A stretch of DNA of 29,587 nt, from contig JAEYQF010000022.1 of NCBI GenBank assembly GCA_023410155.1, positions 1-29,587 on the forward strand, read 5' to 3'. Of this stretch, positions 24,689 to 29,587 are shown piece after piece (position 1 is the stretch's first letter; each line of letters starts with the position of its first letter). Position numbers and translations under genes: made by a program. A model generated the notes under the pieces. It was not told where the DNA came from, searched no databases, and worked only from the letters and a program-made list of their open reading frames with translations. The DNA comes from Verrucomicrobiota bacterium (GTDB lineage Bacteria > Verrucomicrobiota > Verrucomicrobiia > Opitutales > Opitutaceae).

Positions 24689-26715
24689 TGTTATTTCGCG
24701 CCTTTCTTCACCGGCCTCCAGCTCGACGCGCGGTCATCGTGGCACTCGTTGCCAGCTTGCTCGCGACGCATGCCTGGCTGGCGGTGCGTGCGACGATCGA
24801 CCTGGGCGTGACCACCGATGAGACGATTCATCTGACCAGCGGCTACAGTTACTGGCGCCACAACGATTACCGCCTGCAGCCGGAGAACGGAAATCTGCCG
24901 CAACGCTGGGCCGCTCTGCCGCTGCTCGTCCAGGATCCCCAGCCGCGACTGGAGCCCGCCGATGCGGCCGGACTCTGGGCGACGTCACAACAGTGGCTGA
25001 TCGCGCAGCGTTTCCTTTTCCAAACAGGCAACAATACCGACTACCTGCTGCTCTGCGCGCGCACGGCGATGATCCTGTGGAGTGTCGCCACGGGACTGCT
25101 GGTGTTTTTTTGGTCGCGTCGATTGTGGGGCGATGCCGCGGGGGTGTTCTCTATTACGCTGTTTTCTGTTTCTCCGACGATGCTGGCGCACGGGCCGCTG
25201 ATCACGTCGGACATGTGCGCTGCATTCTGGATGCTTGCGGCAACCGCGGCGTGGTGGCGACTCGGCCAGCGAATCAGCGTCCCGCGGCTGCTGGTCAGCA
25301 CGCTCACGCTGGGCCTCGCAGCCGTCGCTAAATTCTCGGTCGTGCTGCTCGGACCGGTGTTCGCCATCCTTGCGCTGTGGCGGATCCTGAGCCCGGAGCC
25401 GATTACTTCGTCGATCAGTCCCGCGGTGGGGACGCGCGGGAGGAAGTTGGCCGCATTCGCTGCGCTCGGTGGCGTGCACGTCTTGGCGACGACGCTGGTC
25501 ATCTGGGCTTTTTTCGGTTTTCGGTTCGGGGCATCCGCGCCGCAGATTCTCGCTGCCAGTTCGTTCTACCTGGAGTGGGCCACCGTATTGCCCGAGGAAG
25601 GTCCCCTGCGGACCGCGCTCGTCTTTGCCCATGCGAATCAGCTGCTGCCACAGGCCTACCTACACGGGTTCGCCCACGTGATGAGCAGCGCGCAGGAGCG
25701 CGGCGCCTTCCTCGCCGGCGAGTTTGGGACGAAAGGCTGGTGGTGGTTCTTCCCTTATGCACTGCTCGTCAAGAGCACCCTTGCGGAACTTCTGTCCGCG
25801 TGCGGCCTGATCGGCGCCGCTGGTTTCGCCGCGACTCGGACCAAGCTCCGGGATTCAGTGACGCGTTTCCAACGGCTCCTTCCTCTCGCCGTTCTGGGAC
25901 TGGTGATTCTCGCCGCCGCCATGCTGAGTTCGCTAAACATCGGGCATCGGCATGTGCTGATCATCTACCCAGTGCTGTTCATTCTCGCCGGTGGTCTCTT
26001 GCGCCACGTGACCCGAGGAGCGTTGATCCTAGGCACGGCAATAGCGGCGCTCGGGATATCGGCGCTCGTGCGGTCGACGCCGGATCACCTGGCATTCTTC
26101 AACACTCTTGCAGGTGGACCGCGCGACGGATGGCGTCACCTCGTCGACAGCTCGTTCGATTGGGGACAGAACGTGCCGAAACTTGCGCGATGGCTGAAGG
26201 AGAATGCCGCACCCGACGAGCGCGTTTACCTCACACTGTTCGGTAGCGACGACCCATTCTACCACGGCATTCGCGGCGTGGAGCTCGCTCCCTACTTTAG
26301 CTTCGGTCGGCAGCGCCACTGGGTCGAGTTGGAGCCGGGGCTCTTCTGCGTGAGCGCCACGATGCTCCAGGATGTTTACAGCCCTTATGCGGGACCGTGG
26401 TCGGCGAAGCGGGAAGGAAACTTTAGACAGCTGCTCTCGCGCATGCGCGAGGAGATGGCCGAAGGAAAACGCAGCACCCGGCTCGGCGAATTTGGACTCG
26501 GCCCGGAGCACCTCCTGTGGAACGCCGATCGCGCCCGGTTCGCGCGACTCGCGCTTTATCTGCGGCATCGCACTCCGGACGCACGTGTAGGCCACACGAT
26601 CCTCGTCCATCGGCTGACGGCGGAGGAACTCCATGTCGTGGTCGAGGCAGACTTCGCCGAGCTAGCCGAATCCATCCTGCGCCTCGGACAGAGCGACAGA
26701 ACTCACGGCAACTGA
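24688..26715 (+). CDS. PMT/ArnT-like GT-C membrane glycosyltransferase, paralog 2
   Basis: Tandem paralog of the preceding gene, 675 residues. The same motifs recur in order: TTDETIH (Asp44, Glu45, His48), SGYSYWRHNDYRLQPEN, SLNIGHRHVLIIYP and VDSSFDWGQ, so the two arose by duplication and then diverged (only parts of the helices are alike). The start is ATG at 24688, which overlaps the upstream stop by one base; a GTG at 24685 in the same frame would add one residue. The last 13 bases overlap the convergent gene. Two copies in a row suggest two acceptors or two sugars, but this is inference. Confidence 0.86.
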   Translation: MLFRAFLHRPPARRAVIVALVASLLATHAWLAVRATIDLGVTTDETIHLTSGYSYWRHNDYRLQPENGNLPQRWAALPLLVQDPQPRLEPADAAGLWATSQQWLIAQRFLFQTGNNTDYLLLCARTAMILWSVATGLLVFFWSRRLWGDAAGVFSITLFSVSPTMLAHGPLITSDMCAAFWMLAATAAWWRLGQRISVPRLLVSTLTLGLAAVAKFSVVLLGPVFAILALWRILSPEPITSSISPAVGTRGRKLAAFAALGGVHVLATTLVIWAFFGFRFGASAPQILAASSFYLEWATVLPEEGPLRTALVFAHANQLLPQAYLHGFAHVMSSAQERGAFLAGEFGTKGWWWFFPYALLVKSTLAELLSACGLIGAAGFAATRTKLRDSVTRFQRLLPLAVLGLVILAAAMLSSLNIGHRHVLIIYPVLFILAGGLLRHVTRGALILGTAIAALGISALVRSTPDHLAFFNTLAGGPRDGWRHLVDSSFDWGQNVPKLARWLKENAAPDERVYLTLFGSDDPFYHGIRGVELAPYFSFGRQRHWVELEPGLFCVSATMLQDVYSPYAGPWSAKREGNFRQLLSRMREEMAEGKRSTRLGEFGLGPEHLLWNADRARFARLALYLRHRTPDARVGHTILVHRLTAEELHVVVEADFAELAESILRLGQSDRTHGN

Positions 26716-28559
26716 CGCAGCCAGCGCAGGAGTTGGTCGTTCTCCGTCGGCGAAAGTTCTCCGTTCTGTTTCACCGGAGCGGGCGGTTGAGCTTTCCGCT
26801 GAGCGGCCCACGCAGCGAGCTTCTCCTCATCCACTTCAACGATGCGGCTGATCCGCACGAGGTAGAGCGGAGCAAATGCGCGCTCCTCGACCAACTCTAA
26901 CTTGAACGCGCCGCCAAAGTGATCGTCGTCGCCCATCCAGCGCCCGCCCTTGTCCACGTCAGGCGTGAGCCGTTGGACCAGGAAGAAGTTCTGAAAGGAG
27001 CGGTTGCGAAAATGCAGCGCAAACCCGTCCGGCTTTTCTGCGATGGAATCGGCCGGCACGCTCGACTTGCCGTAAAGGATCCAGACGAGCTGCGCGTAGG
27101 GATCGATCGCGAACGACGATTGTGCCCCGATCGCTTTCAGATGGCCGACCACCCAATTGGTGGTGCGAGCGGCAAAATTCTCGTGATTGAACCGTTGCTT
27201 GGCGTTCGCGGGTAGCGCGAAGCACACGATCCACACCGCGGCGGCAGCGGCGAGGATGCTCCAGGAGTGGCGCGCGCGAATGAGTCGCGGCCAGATAAAC
27301 ACAGTCGCAGCCACGAGCATGAAGTTCGCCGGCAGGCTAAGTCGGCGGATGATAGGATCGTCCCATCGTCCCCAAAAGTAGCAGAGCATGAATCCGGTGT
27401 GGATCGCGAGGCCCGCCATAAAAATCAAGAAGGCCGCCAAGGCCGGTCGCGCGGTGAAGATCTCGCGATGCTCACGATAGGCCACCAGCACGCAAAACCC
27501 CATCGCGACCGAGCCGAGGATTGCAACGAGCGCCGAGCTCGGTTGCGCACCATCGAAGGAAAGGAAGAAATTCAGCGCGTGTCCCACGTTGTCGTAGAGG
27601 TAGCGCAGCGCGAACGGCACGTCCGCTCCCGCGATATCGCTCATCTGCCATGCCGACTCGAACACCTTGAACACGTTGTAGTGCAGCGGGCAGATCACGA
27701 GCAGGAGGGGCGCGATCAGCACCGACCACGGCAGCACCGCCTCGCGCGCCCGCCACCAGCAATACACCACGGTGGCCCCCACCGGCAGGATGAAGAGAAC
27801 GGACTCGTAGCGCACCTGCGCCAGCAGCACGCCGCTCAACACAAACGCACCGAGCCGGTCCGGATCGCGCGGCTGCTCCGCTGTTCGCATGCCCAGCCAC
27901 AACGTCAGCACGATCATCAGCAGATTGAGCAACTCGAAGCCCGCTCCCGCGGCGTTCTGCGCGATCAGCGGGATCCCGGCGATCAACGCCACTCCTGCTA
28001 GCCCGGCCGGCCACCCCGCGAGCCGACGCCCCACCAACAAGACCAGCACCATGAAGAGCGCGGACAACGCTGCGTTCAGCACGAAGACATTCTCCGGGCG
28101 GAAGCCGGTCAGATCATGCACGGTCGCGAGCAGGAACGGAAACAGCAGCGGACGCTTGTCCACGTAGCTCGCCATCGGGGTGAAGTTGCCGGCGTAATCA
28201 TACGCACGCACTACCACGCTCGCCTGACGCTCCAGATGCATCGATTTCGCCGTGAGCCCGAGCAGGACCTCGTCGGCCACGATCTTGATCTCATGGCGTT
28301 CGTGCACATGCAAAAACGTGGTCGCCAGCAACGTGAGGGTCACCGGCTTCCACCAACCTCTCCATGCCCGGACTTCATTCCAGGCTTCGCCCCGCAGACT
28401 CCGCACGAGCGTCACGAGAAAGCACGTGGTCGCAGCCAGCGTGAACCAATAGCCGCCGAAGCGCACGACGGCGATCGCCTCCCGCGGAGCGAAGGACCAA
28501 AAGCCCAGCGTGAGGGCGAGCGCGACGAGAAGAACCAGAAGGAGGACGCGGCGGGGCAT
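26703..28559 (-). CDS. GT-C-type membrane protein, probable glycosyltransferase
   Basis: Polytopic membrane protein of 618 residues, starting ATG at 28559, directly after the pilin terminator. About ten helices, an acidic motif VADEVLLG (Asp96, Glu97) after the second or third helix as in GT-C enzymes, then a periplasmic loop with YDYAGNFTPMASYVDKRP that resembles PMT/ArnT-family loops, and a soluble C-terminal part of about 150 residues. It is not a close relative of the two GT-C genes it converges on (13-base overlap of 3' ends). A longer frame to 28670 would run back through the terminator. Substrate and acceptor are unknown; a role in surface glycosylation is likely from context. Confidence 0.75.
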   Translation of the reverse strand: MPRRVLLLVLLVALALTLGFWSFAPREAIAVVRFGGYWFTLAATTCFLVTLVRSLRGEAWNEVRAWRGWWKPVTLTLLATTFLHVHERHEIKIVADEVLLGLTAKSMHLERQASVVVRAYDYAGNFTPMASYVDKRPLLFPFLLATVHDLTGFRPENVFVLNAALSALFMVLVLLVGRRLAGWPAGLAGVALIAGIPLIAQNAAGAGFELLNLLMIVLTLWLGMRTAEQPRDPDRLGAFVLSGVLLAQVRYESVLFILPVGATVVYCWWRAREAVLPWSVLIAPLLLVICPLHYNVFKVFESAWQMSDIAGADVPFALRYLYDNVGHALNFFLSFDGAQPSSALVAILGSVAMGFCVLVAYREHREIFTARPALAAFLIFMAGLAIHTGFMLCYFWGRWDDPIIRRLSLPANFMLVAATVFIWPRLIRARHSWSILAAAAAVWIVCFALPANAKQRFNHENFAARTTNWVVGHLKAIGAQSSFAIDPYAQLVWILYGKSSVPADSIAEKPDGFALHFRNRSFQNFFLVQRLTPDVDKGGRWMGDDDHFGGAFKLELVEERAFAPLYLVRISRIVEVDEEKLAAWAAQRKAQPPAPVKQNGELSPTENDQLLRWLRQLP

Positions 28560-28591
28560 AAAAAAACCGCCCGTGAGTGTGCGGGCGGTTT
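28560..28591 (-). terminator. Intrinsic terminator of the pilin-like gene
   Basis: On the minus strand AAACCGCCCG (28591-28582) pairs with CGGGCGGTTT (28573-28564) around an 8-base loop, followed by a T run to 28560. It begins 20 bases after the pilin stop, and the next gene's ATG (28559) follows the last T directly. The stem also ends in TTT on the plus strand, so it may act weakly both ways. Confidence 0.93.
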
Positions 28592-28611
28592 GAAAGGCGA
28601 AAACCCGAAAC

Positions 28612-28962
<351 letters not shown>

Positions 28963-29019
28963 GGTGATGATAATAATATACGGAAAACGCTCAGACGTGA
29001 GCAGTGGCAGGATTAGGCC

Positions 29020-29047
29020 GTATTAGCGTCAGCCCGGCAAGGTCAAA
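29020..29047 (-). promoter_or_regulatory. Candidate promoter of the pilin-like gene
   Basis: On the minus strand TTTGAC (29047-29042) or TTGACC (29046-29041) lies 15-16 bases before TAATAC (29025-29020). It sits 58 bases upstream of the pilin ATG. The spacing is slightly short and the -10 match is modest. An A/T-rich run TATATTATTAT nearer the start (around 28970-28981) is an alternative -10. Confidence 0.3.
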
Positions 29048-29074
29048 CTCCTGTTAATAGCCACCCTCAAGGGT

Positions 29075-29536
29075 TTACGTCTTGCGCTTCTTGGCAGGCT
29101 TCTTCGCGGGAGTTCCGGGCTTGCGCTTGGTAGCCTTCGGCGCCGCGGCCTTCGTCCGTTTTTTGGGGGCAGCCAGAAGCTTCGGCACCGACACCTCCGT
29201 GGCGTCCGCCCAGAGATTTTCCAGCCCGTAACGGTTGCGCACGTCAGGCGTGAAAAGGTGGATCATCACATCGAAGGCATCCACGACCATCCAGCCACTC
29301 TCCTGCGCTGTCTCCATTCCGAGGATACGCGTGTTGCTGGCATCGATCGCTTTTTCCAGTTCGATCCGCAGCGCACGCAGGTGCGGCTCAGAGGTGCCGG
29401 TTGCCAGGACCAGGTAGTCCGTGATCGAAGACTGCTCGCTCACATCGAGCACGCGCAGGTCGCCGGCTTTCTTTTCGTCGAGCGCGCGGCAGCACAGCTT
29501 GACCAGCTCGAGTGAGGACGGGTTGTTCCCTTTCAT
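29075..29536 (-). CDS. rsfS: Ribosome silencing factor RsfS
   Basis: Iojap-family protein that binds uL14 on the large subunit and blocks subunit joining when cells starve. The conserved domain fills residues 8-112: AGDLRVLDVSE, SSITDYLVLATGTSEPHLRAL, then ESGWMVVDAFDVMIHLFTPDVRNRYGLENLW with the closing Trp. Total length is 153 residues; the last 35 or so (about 118-153) form a lysine-, alanine- and proline-rich tail absent from typical RsfS of 105-130 residues. The usual neighbour nadD is not in the window and could lie beyond 29587. Start ATG at 29536, no Shine-Dalgarno. Confidence 0.93.
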   Translation of the reverse strand: MKGNNPSSLELVKLCCRALDEKKAGDLRVLDVSEQSSITDYLVLATGTSEPHLRALRIELEKAIDASNTRILGMETAQESGWMVVDAFDVMIHLFTPDVRNRYGLENLWADATEVSVPKLLAAPKKRTKAAAPKATKRKPGTPAKKPAKKRKT

Positions 29537-29587
29537 GAAGTGCGGCGATAGAGAGCGTTTTCACGCAAATAGACAATGGCCTTGTGG

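Noticed and set aside
26703..28559. The third GT-C protein as the missing exosortase
   Set aside because: It is about twice the size of an exosortase, has the GT-C acidic motif, and shows no Cys/Arg/His active-site set in membrane loops.

Overview
The window is GC-rich, gene-dense bacterial DNA. The gene content and protein style point to the Verrucomicrobiota, most likely an Opitutaceae-like bacterium: a full set of general secretion pseudopilins, a PEP-CTERM protein, a short cysteine-free bS18, and an exopolysaccharide export set with a separate beta-barrel. This assignment rests on recognition, not on a database search. Most start codons have no Shine-Dalgarno sequence in front of them.

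Layout. (1) 1-9768: type II secretion system in two convergent operons. gspD (5' end outside the window), gspE and gspF run rightward. gspG-H-I-J-K-L-M run leftward toward them. The 22-bp-period tandem repeat array (about 4664-4830) lies exactly where the two operons meet. (2) 9905-12130: a secreted PEP-CTERM protein, tRNA-Arg(CCU), rpsR with a perfect intrinsic terminator, and a Sua5-type threonylcarbamoyl-AMP synthase. (3) 12146-16167, leftward: an exopolysaccharide export set made of an outer-membrane beta-barrel, a short Wza-like export protein and a Wzc-like tyrosine autokinase. An intrinsic terminator lies between the barrel and the Wza-like gene. (4) 16348-20584: a membrane-anchored TPR protein (rightward), then hisC, a DUF4142 protein and a YqaB-like HAD phosphatase (all leftward). 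(5) 20585-20901: a 317-bp gap holding a second copy of the 22-bp-period repeat, in the opposite orientation. (6) 20902-28559: two family-2 glycosyltransferases (soluble DPM1-like, and GtrB-like with membrane helices), two tandem paralogous GT-C/PMT-type membrane glycosyltransferases, and a third, convergent GT-C-type protein. (7) 28612-29536, leftward: a monocistronic type IV pilin-like pseudopilin with its own terminator, and the ribosome silencing factor rsfS with a lysine-rich tail.

How the parts fit. GspD is the outer-membrane channel, GspE the ATPase, GspF/L/M the inner-membrane platform and GspG-K the pseudopilus. GspC, GspN and the prepilin peptidase are not in the window. The barrel, Wza-like and Wzc-like genes would export a polymer. 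The polyprenyl-phosphate glycosyltransferases and the PMT-like enzymes could build a lipid-linked sugar donor and transfer it to lipid or protein at the periplasmic face. I saw no phage, insertion sequence, CRISPR array or defence system. The least explained element is the 22-bp-period repeat family.
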